Assembly (NCBI RefSeq): GCF_000264945.2
Contig: NZ_CP013070.1
Coordinates: 744,001-808,000, forward strand
Direction of reading: 5' to 3'
Length of the DNA: 64,000 bases
Origin: Sphingobium indicum B90A
Lineage (GTDB): Bacteria; Pseudomonadota; Alphaproteobacteria; Sphingomonadales; Sphingomonadaceae
Under the pieces are notes generated by a model. It ran no database searches. It was not told the DNA's origin and worked only from the letters and a program-made list of their open reading frames with translations. The position numbers and the translations under genes are program-made. Below are positions 9,203 through 16,698 of this stretch, piece by piece (position 1 is the first letter of the stretch; each line of letters begins with the position of its first letter).

Positions 9203-10215
9203 CCCAGAGGATGGCCAAGCTCGATCGCACGCTGAAGCTCGTTCATATGCTGTGCGACAGCGGCGAAGGCCTGACCCTGGACGAGATGGCTGCCGGGCTC
9301 GGGGTTACCAGGCGAACCGCCGAGCGCCTGCGCGACGTCATCGCTCTTCATTTCGATGTCGTTGAGGACAGCGATGGACGAACCAAACGGTTTCGCATTC
9401 AAGACGCGCTGCGGCGGGTGTACACGCGTCCCACGGCTGCCGAGATCGCGGCACTCCAGGCTGAAGCCGACGCTCGCAATCGCGAGATGGCACCTCAGGC
9501 AGCGCTGCTTTCCAGCCTGCTCGATAAGACAAAAGCTGCATTGGATGATCGCGAAAAGCGAAGGGTCGATCCGGATCTGGAAGCCTTGGTCCGCCTTCAG
9601 CGCAGCAGGGTTCCCGCCGGGCCGGCCGTCGTCGCCGACCCTGAAAATCTGGCCGCTATCCAGGGCGCTATCATGGCAGGGCAATGTGTGGAATTCGATT
9701 ATCGCGCTGACGGGGCTGATATCTCACGATGGCGCCGCGTGATACCCTTTGGCCTTGTGCATGGTCCAATCACGTACTTGATCGGCAAAATGCCCGATCG
9801 AGATGCCGACCCTGTGCCCTTCCGTCTGGATCGGATGAAAAACGTGCGTGCGGCCAACACGTCGGGACTGCCTCCGGAAAACTGGGACCTCGACCGGTGG
9901 CTGTCACAAAGCTTTGGCATCTGGCGGGAGGAAGATCACGCAGTCGTGTTGCGCGTGCTCCCATCCTCCGTCGAACGCGCACGGCAATGGCGCTTCCATC
10001 CCGCTCAGGAGCTGGAAGAAACGGCTGAGGGCCTAACCGTAAGGTTCAGGGCTGGCGGCCTCCGAGAAATTGCCGAGCATCTTTTTACATGGGGCGGGGA
10101 GGTTGTGATCGAAGGCCCCGACGCGCTCCAAGCGGTTATGCGGGAGCGACTGGAGGCGGCCAGCGCATGCCTGCGACCGTTTTTGACGCAGCACGACGTT
10201 AGGGCAGGGACATGA
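9199..10215 (+). CDS. WYL-domain helix-turn-helix regulator
   Basis: The N-terminal 65 residues form a winged helix-turn-helix (LTLDEMAAGLGVTRRTAERLR). A linker of about 80 residues follows, and then a WYL domain at about 150-235 with FDYRADG, RRVIPFGLVHGP and ITYLIGK. A C-terminal WCX-like part ends the 338-residue protein (REIAEHLFTWGGEVVIEGP). WYL proteins bind DNA and commonly sense nucleic-acid or nucleotide ligands, and many regulate defence islands. The gene sits third in its operon, overlapping both neighbours by 4 bp, so it could be an autoregulator or an integral part of the system. Confidence 0.85.
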   Translation: MTQRMAKLDRTLKLVHMLCDSGEGLTLDEMAAGLGVTRRTAERLRDVIALHFDVVEDSDGRTKRFRIQDALRRVYTRPTAAEIAALQAEADARNREMAPQAALLSSLLDKTKAALDDREKRRVDPDLEALVRLQRSRVPAGPAVVADPENLAAIQGAIMAGQCVEFDYRADGADISRWRRVIPFGLVHGPITYLIGKMPDRDADPVPFRLDRMKNVRAANTSGLPPENWDLDRWLSQSFGIWREEDHAVVLRVLPSSVERARQWRFHPAQELEETAEGLTVRFRAGGLREIAEHLFTWGGEVVIEGPDALQAVMRERLEAASACLRPFLTQHDVRAGT

Positions 10216-10859
10216 GAAAACCCGATTCTGTTTCTGCGCTCGCTGATTTTGGCCGCGTTCGGTTGTCGAAGTCGTTCTTCATGCGTGATTTCCTGTTCTC
10301 CGACATTGCAGCGGTACATGGCCTGAGCAACGTGCCCGACGACCCTGATCTGGCGATCACCGCGGGAAGCAGGCTTTGCGAGGAACTGCTCGAGCCGTTG
10401 CAGGATAGGTTTGGCCGCATCGCCATACGTTCCGCGTTTCGCTCGTGCGAAGTGAACGGGTTGGGCAACGAGATGCAGGCGGCAGGGAAGAGCGGGTACA
10501 ATTGTGCTTCCAACGAAGCCAATTTTGCCGGGCACATTTGGGATCGACGCGATGCCAAAGGCCGGATGGGCGCCACGGCGTGCGTCGTCGTTCCAGCTTT
10601 TTGGGACGCATTCCAGGCAGAGGGGGATTGGCGCAAACTTGCTTGGTGGATCCACGATCACCTGCCCTATTCGAGCCTCTATTTCTTCCCGAAGTTTTGG
10701 GCCGTGAACATTGCCTGGTGCGAGGAGCCGGAGCGACGGATCGACAGCTATACCTATCCTAAGGGCTGTTTGACCAAGGTGGGCATGCCGAACAATTCCG
10801 GATCACACGAGCAGGATTGGGCTGGTATCGAGGCAGCAATGGTCCGCGGATTTGCGTGA
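10212..10859 (+). CDS. Peptidase M15-like fold protein, metal site apparently lost
   Basis: This 215-residue protein shows the frame of an M15-type (D-Ala-D-Ala carboxypeptidase-like) domain: AIRSAFRSCEVNGLG resembles the usual SGYRSPEVN segment, and GHIWD is followed by GATACVVVP. In active M15 enzymes the latter carries a metal-binding Asp (G-x-A-x-D) and a later His lies in a W-H motif. Here Cys replaces the Asp and FWAVNIAWCEE lacks the His, so zinc-dependent catalysis is doubtful. No signal peptide is visible, so a cytoplasmic role is more likely than cell-wall work. It overlaps the WYL gene by 4 bp. The fold assignment is pattern-based. Confidence 0.6.
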   Translation: MRKPDSVSALADFGRVRLSKSFFMRDFLFSDIAAVHGLSNVPDDPDLAITAGSRLCEELLEPLQDRFGRIAIRSAFRSCEVNGLGNEMQAAGKSGYNCASNEANFAGHIWDRRDAKGRMGATACVVVPAFWDAFQAEGDWRKLAWWIHDHLPYSSLYFFPKFWAVNIAWCEEPERRIDSYTYPKGCLTKVGMPNNSGSHEQDWAGIEAAMVRGFA

Positions 10860-10872
10860 AGGGGCACCGGGC

Positions 10873-11562
10873 ATGACGATTCCAGGCCAGCTGATCACCG
10901 CCGTCGATATGGCCATCGCGAGCGGAATCGATCCCAAGCGCTTTCGCGCAGCTCTTAGAGCTGCGGGCCTCGGCTGGCATCCGCACAACGGGCGTTGGGA
11001 GGTCGAGAGAGGAAGCGATCAGCACCATGACATGGAAAGGGTCATGGCTCGGCTGGGCGGAGGAGGCGCCCCCCTCCGGTCGATGCCAAAGGCGGCGCAA
11101 GACGTTTCTCGGACAGCAATCCGCGACGAGCATTATGTGCTCGATCTCTGCGATGCAGTTCTCGGACTGAAGGCCGTCCGCCAGCATTGCTTTCCGTTTC
11201 TCACCGGAGATCCTGATCGGCGTGGTTACCGGAAGCCTTTGCCTGTCGACGGCTTTTACCCGGCTCTCAGCCTCGTCGTGGAATATCATGAGCGCCAGCA
11301 CCGCGAGCGCGTGGGATTTTTCGACGACAAGCCGACGGTTTCCGGCGTGCCTCGAGGCGAGCAGCGCCGACGATATGATGAACGTCGGGCCGATTTGCTG
11401 CCGAAGCATGGCTATAGGCTAGTCGTTCTTGAGGTGGATGAATTTCCCCATGATAGCGCCAAGCGCCTGCTCAGGCATACCAACGACAAAGAGATCGTAA
11501 GCAGACGCCTCCAGGACTTCAGGACACAGGCCGGCTCAGGTTCAGTTTTATCTGCTGATTAA
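10873..11562 (+). CDS. PD-(D/E)XK / Vsr-like nuclease with N-terminal helical domain
   Basis: The first 60 residues (ASGIDPKRFRAALRAAGLGWH, then WEVERGS) look like a small helical, possibly nucleic-acid-binding, domain. The C-terminal 120 residues resemble Vsr/DUF559-type endonucleases: DGFYPALSLVVEYHERQH gives the Asp, Glu and His pattern, and RRRYDERRADLLPKHGYRL followed by VVLEVDEF matches the usual helix-strand end. The frame opens at a TTG at 10852, but the ATG at 10873 has GAAGGGG at 10858-10864 and is preferred, giving 229 residues. It begins 13 bp after the previous stop, so it belongs to the same operon and could be the DNA-cleaving effector. Confidence 0.68.
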   Translation: MTIPGQLITAVDMAIASGIDPKRFRAALRAAGLGWHPHNGRWEVERGSDQHHDMERVMARLGGGGAPLRSMPKAAQDVSRTAIRDEHYVLDLCDAVLGLKAVRQHCFPFLTGDPDRRGYRKPLPVDGFYPALSLVVEYHERQHRERVGFFDDKPTVSGVPRGEQRRRYDERRADLLPKHGYRLVVLEVDEFPHDSAKRLLRHTNDKEIVSRRLQDFRTQAGSGSVLSAD

Positions 11563-11586
11563 TGCAAAATGAGGCATGGTGCGTAA

Positions 11587-12363
11587 ATGGCTACTGAACC
11601 ACGTGCCCCCAGACTTGCCGTGTTGATTGATGCGGATAACGCCTCTTCGCGAATCGCACCCCGTCTCTTTGAAGAGATTGCGAAAATCGGCGAAGCGAGC
11701 GTACGGCGCATTTACGGCGACTTTTCCGGAACCAGGCTGAAATCCTGGGCCGACGTTCTCGCGCCACATGCCATCAAGGCGCACCAGAACTTTGCGTACA
11801 CCAGCGGCAAAAATGCCTCGGACATAGCCTTGGTCATTGACGCGATGGATCTGCTGCACACCGGCAGGTTCGATGGCTTTTGTCTCGTTTCTTCCGACAG
11901 CGACTTCACCGGTCTGGCATCGCGCATTCGCGAGCAAGGCGTTGATGTCTATGGATTCGGGGAACAGAAGACCCCGGAAAGTTTTCGCCAAGCGTGCCAC
12001 AGGTTCATCTATTCCGAAAACCTGTTGCCGGAGGCACCAACGCCGGACGAGCCAGAACGGCCTGATACGCGCCCCGCGAATGTCAAAAGGCCGCCGACTT
12101 CTGCAGCACCATTGATTCGGACCGCAATCTCGCAGTTGGACGATGAGGCAGGTTGGGTTCCCCTCGGACGGGTTGGCCAGCGCTTGGCTGCGCTCGCGTC
12201 TGATTTCGACCCAAGAACGTATGGCCAAAGCAAACTCAGCGATCTGGTTGAAAAGGCCGGGGGGTTTGAGTCGCGCAGGACCGACGCCGGCCACCTCCAG
12301 ATTCGCGTGCTCCCGAATGCCAAGGCGAAGCCGGCCAAGGCAAAGCAGTCTAAACCTGCATGA
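11587..12363 (+). CDS. NYN-domain (LabA/PIN-like) ribonuclease with OST-HTH/LOTUS domain
   Basis: The 258-residue protein begins with a NYN/LabA-type PIN-like domain (about 9-145): LAVLIDADNAS, the second acidic motif in KNASDIALVIDAMD, and CLVSSDSDF. These supply the clustered aspartates of a metal-dependent RNase. The C-terminal part (about 175-240) fits the OST-HTH/LOTUS domain (LDDEAGWVPLGRVGQRLA then FDPRTYGQSKLSDLVEKAGG), an RNA-binding winged helix, and a Lys/Ala-rich tail follows. It starts 24 bp after the previous gene and overlaps the GIY-YIG gene by 4 bp. Confidence 0.88.
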   Translation: MATEPRAPRLAVLIDADNASSRIAPRLFEEIAKIGEASVRRIYGDFSGTRLKSWADVLAPHAIKAHQNFAYTSGKNASDIALVIDAMDLLHTGRFDGFCLVSSDSDFTGLASRIREQGVDVYGFGEQKTPESFRQACHRFIYSENLLPEAPTPDEPERPDTRPANVKRPPTSAAPLIRTAISQLDDEAGWVPLGRVGQRLAALASDFDPRTYGQSKLSDLVEKAGGFESRRTDAGHLQIRVLPNAKAKPAKAKQSKPA

Positions 12364-13121
12364 CTGAAGAGCTACCCGACCTCTTCCTTTCCACGATCGC
12401 TGATGGCGGCTTCGTCCACGCTGGTAGGTGGGACTTGAACGCCGATGGGATGCTGATTTTCGCGGGCAATGCGCCGAAGCATCCCGGCGTCTACATTTTC
12501 GTGCAGGCCGGAAGAGCGCGGTATGTCGGCGTCGCGTCAAGAAGCCTCGCGCAGCGGCTTTATATGTACAGCCGCCCTGGCATTAGCCAGCGAACCAATA
12601 TTCGCCTGAACGCGGCTCTCCGCGACGAGCTCGCAGTCGGCAGCATCGTCGATGTCTATGTGGCGAACCCACCCGACCTCGAATGGAATGGGTGGAAAGT
12701 GTCCGGCGCCGAGGGTCTCGAAGCAGCGATCATTCGCAGCTTCCGATTGCCCTGGAATCGGCGAGGGACGATTCCAACGCAGATGTCTTCGGCATTGACG
12801 GGACGCCCACCGACCAGTTCGGCCGAAAGTGCCTGCCCCTCAGGATCCGCAGTTCCCAACCAAAGAACGACAACCGCCGACCGCATTCGCGAATATGCCG
12901 AGAGCCGGTTCTTCGATCCGGCCCGGGATGCAGGTCGGTCCATTGTCGAAATCTCAGCACGGGAAATTCACGATGCACTAGGGCTGCGCAACGCGTTTCC
13001 ATCGGTTTGCCAAGCACTCAGCGGGAGAAAGATCGCTGAACTTTGTCGGGTGAACCTCACTCGGCGAATTGGCCCCAGCAACAGCTCGACGACTGTCTAT
13101 GTTTACGAAATGCTCGAATAA
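12360..13121 (+). CDS. GIY-YIG nuclease-family protein
   Basis: A GIY-YIG domain occupies about residues 38-130: PGVYIF and ARYVGVAS are the two signature strands, followed by a catalytic-type Arg in SLAQRLYMY and a Glu in GAEGLEAAIIRSF. The last 80 residues form a separate helical domain (ISAREIHDALGLRNAFPSVC) that looks like a winged helix and may select the target. The ATG overlaps the NYN stop, so the two nuclease-fold proteins are translationally coupled. GIY-YIG enzymes cut DNA in restriction, repair and mobile elements; the substrate here is unknown. Confidence 0.8.
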   Translation: MTEELPDLFLSTIADGGFVHAGRWDLNADGMLIFAGNAPKHPGVYIFVQAGRARYVGVASRSLAQRLYMYSRPGISQRTNIRLNAALRDELAVGSIVDVYVANPPDLEWNGWKVSGAEGLEAAIIRSFRLPWNRRGTIPTQMSSALTGRPPTSSAESACPSGSAVPNQRTTTADRIREYAESRFFDPARDAGRSIVEISAREIHDALGLRNAFPSVCQALSGRKIAELCRVNLTRRIGPSNSSTTVYVYEMLE

Positions 13122-13172
13122 GATGCCTTGTGCCGCTCTTGCATGCGCTCGCTGATTTCGCCGGGGGCTTAG

Positions 13173-14246
13173 ATGGCACTGCGATCTATCGACACTCATT
13201 CGGGCGAGAGCATTCATGCGTTCGAATTTGCGCCACAGGACTGGCAATCGCTTGCCGCCCAAAATGCGCGCGAACGGCATCTCCGCGCACCTTGCTGTCA
13301 GGCCGAGATAATACTCCGGCGTTCCAAGCTCGGCACCCAGCATTTCGTCCATAGGTTTCGCGGCGCCTGCACGAGCGCGCCGGAAAGCGAAGACCATCGC
13401 CAAGTGAAACGTGTGATTGTCGAGGCGGCGAGAGCCAATGGTTGGTGTGCAGAGGCAGAATTCGACGGGCTGAGCAGCGAGAATGAGCCATGGAGGGCCG
13501 ACGTGCTGCTCACCAAGGGGGCTGTTCGCATCGCGATCGAGGTGCAATGGTCGAAGCAGAGCCAAGAGGAGACGGCTCGCCGACAGTCCCGCTACGCCTC
13601 GTCCGGCGTCCGCGGTCTTTGGCTTTTCAGGCAGGCGCGTTTCGACGCATCTAAGGACATTCCTGCTGTACGGATCAGCGGCAACCCAATCGATGGTTAC
13701 GATGTCTTCGTTCCGACCGGCGCCGGCGAGCAGGTTCTGCCACTCTCGTCGTTCATTTCTGCTGCCTTGAGCCGGCAGTATCAATTTGGCCTGCCGCTCG
13801 GCGCCCCGGCAGACGTTGAGGTTCGGTGCGGCAATTTGGATTGCTGGAAGTGCGGGGCTGAGACGCTGATCATCACCGGACTCGATATCAGCATTGGTCC
13901 GCATAAGGTTTCGGCGAGCATCTCCGATCTCGGCAGTTATCCTGATCTCGTGCGGCGGACCTTGCAGGCGATCCCTGCACAAGCATCGCTTGGCCGGATC
14001 ATGCACCGCAACAGCCGGGAGGCTGGATCTCGTTACCTGAGCAACGGATGCGCCCACTGTGGCGCTCTAATCGGCGCTCATTACGAATATCAGGCCTGGA
14101 ACGACCAGGATGTCGTGGCGAGGTTCCGCACCGTTGTCGATGAAGCGATGCGGCAATTGGCGATCGACCTCGGTGACGAGCCGGGGTGGGGCGTGCATGT
14201 GGAGAGGATTGCCAACCGGGATATATCCCCCTTCGATCGCGTGTGA
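13173..14246 (+). CDS. CoiA-like nuclease with zinc-binding cysteines
   Basis: This 357-residue protein resembles the competence protein CoiA family. An N-terminal treble-clef-like part has APCCQAEI and FVHRFRG. The nuclease core is HRQVKRVIVEAARANGW, then WRADVLL and IAIEVQWSKQS, followed by RQSRYASSGVRGLWLF. The Asp and the E-x-Q pair are the expected PD-(D/E)XK-type active residues. The C-terminal half carries two more cysteine pairs (CGNLDCWKCG and CAHCG), probably zinc ribbons. The ATG at 13173 lies 51 bp after the GIY-YIG gene. CoiA acts in DNA uptake in some Gram-positives; in an island like this it is more likely a DNA-processing or defence nuclease. Confidence 0.75.
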   Translation: MALRSIDTHSGESIHAFEFAPQDWQSLAAQNARERHLRAPCCQAEIILRRSKLGTQHFVHRFRGACTSAPESEDHRQVKRVIVEAARANGWCAEAEFDGLSSENEPWRADVLLTKGAVRIAIEVQWSKQSQEETARRQSRYASSGVRGLWLFRQARFDASKDIPAVRISGNPIDGYDVFVPTGAGEQVLPLSSFISAALSRQYQFGLPLGAPADVEVRCGNLDCWKCGAETLIITGLDISIGPHKVSASISDLGSYPDLVRRTLQAIPAQASLGRIMHRNSREAGSRYLSNGCAHCGALIGAHYEYQAWNDQDVVARFRTVVDEAMRQLAIDLGDEPGWGVHVERIANRDISPFDRV

Positions 14247-14307
14247 ATACCATTTGTAGATCTAAGCTACGACCGCTTCTGGCGTATGGCCGATACATGA
14301 GGCGATG

Positions 14308-15048
14308 ATGAGTGAACTGTTTCTCCCAGGCGTGCCAGCTGATCTGGTCCGCCTGTCATTGGATAGGGCGGGTGGTAACGAACTGGCCTCCGGTAAATTC
14401 GCAAGTCCCGAAAGCAGTGCCGCCTTGGCGGCTAATGGATTTGGCTGGTTCATCGAGAGACCAAACCTGCTTCCGGCTTTCCCCGGCCTTGATGACATCG
14501 AATGGCCACCTGCCTCGGTGGAAATTGAACGGAAGATGCGCTTTCCCTGGCAGGGCGGTCGTCACCCCTGGCTTGATGCCGCCGTTGTGACCGAAACTCA
14601 TCTCATCGGGGTGGAGTCCAAACGATACGAGCCATTCCGCGATAGGAAGCAGGCGGTGCTTGCCCAGGCCTATGATCGAGATGTTTGGGGTGAGGCAATG
14701 GAGCCTTGGCTGGCCATTCGGGATTCTCTGCGTGGAAATCCGCGCTCCTATCGCTACCTTGATGCAGCGCAGCTCGTGAAGCACGCATTTGGGCTTTCGA
14801 CCGAAGCCAAACGGGTTAGCCGATCACCGATCTTGCTGTATCTCTACGCCGAGCCTGAACGTGTGCCTGCCTCTGCTTGTTCAGAGCATCGCGCGGAAAT
14901 CGATCGCTTCTCAGCCGCGGTGCGCGGCGCGCGTGTTCGATTTGCTGCGACGAGCTGGGCGGAGTGGCTGGCGCGTTTCGTGGGGCCAGAGGCTACACCT
15001 GCGGTAAGCGCTCATGCGCAGGCCCTGCGCTTGAAGTTTCAGCCATAG
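14308..15048 (+). CDS. PD-(D/E)XK endonuclease-like protein (PGN_0703 type)
   Basis: This 246-residue protein shows IERKMRFPWQGGRHPWLDA, then HLIGVESKRYEPFRDRK. I recognise this pattern from proteins annotated as PGN_0703-type putative restriction endonucleases: an acidic residue in WLDA and the E-x-K pair in ESKRYEPF give a PD-(D/E)XK core. The N-terminal part is short and no methyltransferase is nearby. Two adjacent ATG codons at 14305 and 14308 are possible; GAGG at 14299-14302 is better spaced for 14308. It lies 61 bp after the CoiA-like gene on the same strand. Confidence 0.65.
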   Translation: MSELFLPGVPADLVRLSLDRAGGNELASGKFASPESSAALAANGFGWFIERPNLLPAFPGLDDIEWPPASVEIERKMRFPWQGGRHPWLDAAVVTETHLIGVESKRYEPFRDRKQAVLAQAYDRDVWGEAMEPWLAIRDSLRGNPRSYRYLDAAQLVKHAFGLSTEAKRVSRSPILLYLYAEPERVPASACSEHRAEIDRFSAAVRGARVRFAATSWAEWLARFVGPEATPAVSAHAQALRLKFQP

Positions 15049-15281
15049 ATCGGCGAACTGAGTCGCCCCCTTGTGCCAAGATCTTGGTTCGACCTGATGC
15101 TGCTCATCATGCGACTGTACGACCTGTTTGTCCGCGTGGTGCCGTGGCGTACAGGATGATGATCTATCAGGTGGCGAAGAACGAGCCATCGTAGTCCGTT
15201 CGATGGTATGTGGCATTATCTGAATTTCGCCGGCGAGAAGCTGATCGATATCGTGCTGACACCGTTCACGGAGGCGTGCCA
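15049..15281. other. Gap with a fragmentary frame before the antitoxin remnant
   Basis: No intact gene is visible in these 233 bases. A short frame from an ATG at 15208 (25 codons, starting MWHYLNFAGEK) ends by overlapping the antitoxin start at 15282 as ATGA. In TA operons of this kind the toxin precedes the antitoxin with such an overlap, so this could be the 3' stub of a lost toxin. A stop codon at 15160 closes the frame upstream. I cannot identify the toxin family. Confidence 0.3.
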
Positions 15282-15568
15282 ATGACCGAGAGCCGTATTC
15301 ACCCCGAAACCGGGAAGCGGTTGACGCGCGGCGTGCGCGAGCAGGCTGTGACATTCGGCTCGCTCGTCCAGACGGTCCAGGTCCCGGGTTGGTATCCCGA
15401 CGACGAAAGCGATTCGATCCACTCGGGAGCTGATCTCAAGGCGCTCAACGCAGCCTATGCCGAGCTATGCGCGGCTTATGCTGCAAGATCAAATCTGTAA
15501 GGTTGAAGTTGCGATTGACGCATGAGGAGGCGAGGTTCGGTCGCGGCTTGACAGACACATTCCGCTAA
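15282..15568 (+). pseudogene. Decayed MqsA-type antitoxin
   Basis: The ATG at 15282 has GGAGG upstream and opens a 72-codon frame (RIHPETGKRLTRGV, VPGWYPDDE, IHSGADLKALN) that matches the N-terminal part of MqsA-type antitoxins, including the PGWYP segment. It stops at 15500 just where the helix-turn-helix should begin. In another frame from 15503 the sequence reads LKLRLTHEEARFG, which looks like the start of that HTH, and then stops at 15568. This indicates a frameshift plus truncation, so the DNA-binding half is missing. No intact toxin partner is visible upstream. Confidence 0.5.
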
Positions 15569-15627
15569 TGGATCAGCCACCCACCGTCAGATATTGCGTC
15601 GCCAGCGCATTCCAGTAGCGTCTGGGT

Positions 15628-16170
15628 ATGTCCCTGCCTGAAGACTTTAGCGGCTTACTTGAACAGGCTGCAGCCGCCTTTGCGGCATATGAAGCCGAAG
15701 CGGGTTACTCACCGGTGATTGTAGGCGGCGGGGCTATTGCCATCCAGACGCTCGGCGCCTTCATGTCGGGGGATCTTGATCTCTACGCGCCAAACGACGT
15801 TTTGTTGGAAAAATGCCTTGTTGGTGCCGGCTTCAAGCGAGAAGATCGCAAGGGTCGGCTGCGCGGTGGGTATTATCACCCTGACTACCCGGCCTATGGG
15901 ATAGAAGCGATCTCGGGCCAGCTCTTTGATGGGCGGTCCGACCATGATCGGCTACTTCGGATCACCCTTGATGGCGACGAGGCGATCACCACGCCGTCAT
16001 TTGAAGACATGATTGCGGACCGTCTGGGGCAGCACGCGGTGGACCGATCGCCGGACAGTCCGCTCCTGCAGCAGGCGCGATTGCTGTTTAGGGTGGCGGT
16101 TGCACTCGATTTGGAATATTTGAAACGGCGTGTCGCCGAAGAGGGCGGCAGCTTTGAACTGCTAAACTGA
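15628..16170 (+). CDS. Nucleotidyltransferase-like protein (DUF6036/AbiEii type)
   Basis: The 180-residue protein has a nucleotidyltransferase signature: VIVGGGAIAIQ (the GG-x(A/I) turn) followed by SGDLDLYAPN with the D-x-D metal pair. After this come FKREDRKGRLRGGYY and SFEDMIADRLGQH, the latter like the AbiEii/DUF6036 pattern in which a conserved helix follows the active site. Such proteins are often toxins of two-gene toxin-antitoxin or abortive-infection modules that modify tRNA or protein. The small gene at 16197 follows after 26 bp and is the probable partner. Which of the two is toxic cannot be told from sequence. Confidence 0.68.
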   Translation: MSLPEDFSGLLEQAAAAFAAYEAEAGYSPVIVGGGAIAIQTLGAFMSGDLDLYAPNDVLLEKCLVGAGFKREDRKGRLRGGYYHPDYPAYGIEAISGQLFDGRSDHDRLLRITLDGDEAITTPSFEDMIADRLGQHAVDRSPDSPLLQQARLLFRVAVALDLEYLKRRVAEEGGSFELLN

Positions 16171-16196
16171 ACCTCGAATTGGAAGGGAGGCTCGCG

Positions 16197-16397
16197 ATGA
16201 CCACGATCAGCATGGCCAAGCTTCGTGACCATGTAGAGGCCAAGAAGCGCGAAATCGGATGGGTCGACGACGAAGCGTCGACCGATGCGCTCCGCAACAA
16301 GGGCGGCAACCGCAGCCCAGAAAAGCGAGCCTTACTGGCTCGTGTTGATGCGCGCGCCATTGCCGCAGGCAAGAAGCCCACGCGCTCCTATTACTAG
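16197..16397 (+). CDS. Small basic protein, probable partner of the nucleotidyltransferase
   Basis: This 66-residue, charged, helical protein starts with MTTISMAKLRDHVEAKKREI and ends with GKKPTRSYY. I do not recognise a family. The ATG at 16197 has a strong GGAAGGGAGG ribosome-binding site, and the gene lies 26 bp after the nucleotidyltransferase, so the two are very probably co-expressed. Size, charge and position fit the small member of a toxin-antitoxin pair, but this is inference. Confidence 0.6.
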   Translation: MTTISMAKLRDHVEAKKREIGWVDDEASTDALRNKGGNRSPEKRALLARVDARAIAAGKKPTRSYY

Positions 16398-16474
16398 CGG
16401 GTCCTTCCATCCCCACCTTCTGCGGCGGCGACTGTCGTGTTGGCGCTGTCTGCCAGCGCTGCTATCATCCCCAC

Positions 16475-16672
16475 ATGCCCCGCTACTTCCTCGATCCTCC
16501 CGACGGCCACGCATATGGGTTCCCCAAGCCGTTCGAGGGGGACATTGACGCTCTCGATTTCGATTCCTGGCTGCGCGAGAACGGTTACCCCGACGAGTTG
16601 ATCCAGATGTTCCCCAACGGCAGGGGCTGCCGTATTCTCACTCGTCCCGATGCAGATAACGCAGATAGCTAG
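16475..16672 (+). CDS. Small hypothetical protein
   Basis: A 65-residue frame with a plausible acidic composition (MPRYFLDPPDGHAYGFP, then DIDALDFDSWLRENGYP). The ATG at 16475 has no clear ribosome-binding site. I recognise no domain. It may be a real small gene between the TA-like pair and the convergent gene at 16699, or a chance frame. Confidence 0.35.
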   Translation: MPRYFLDPPDGHAYGFPKPFEGDIDALDFDSWLRENGYPDELIQMFPNGRGCRILTRPDADNADS

Positions 16673-16698
16673 GCAGACCTCGCTTCACCGCATGTCTG

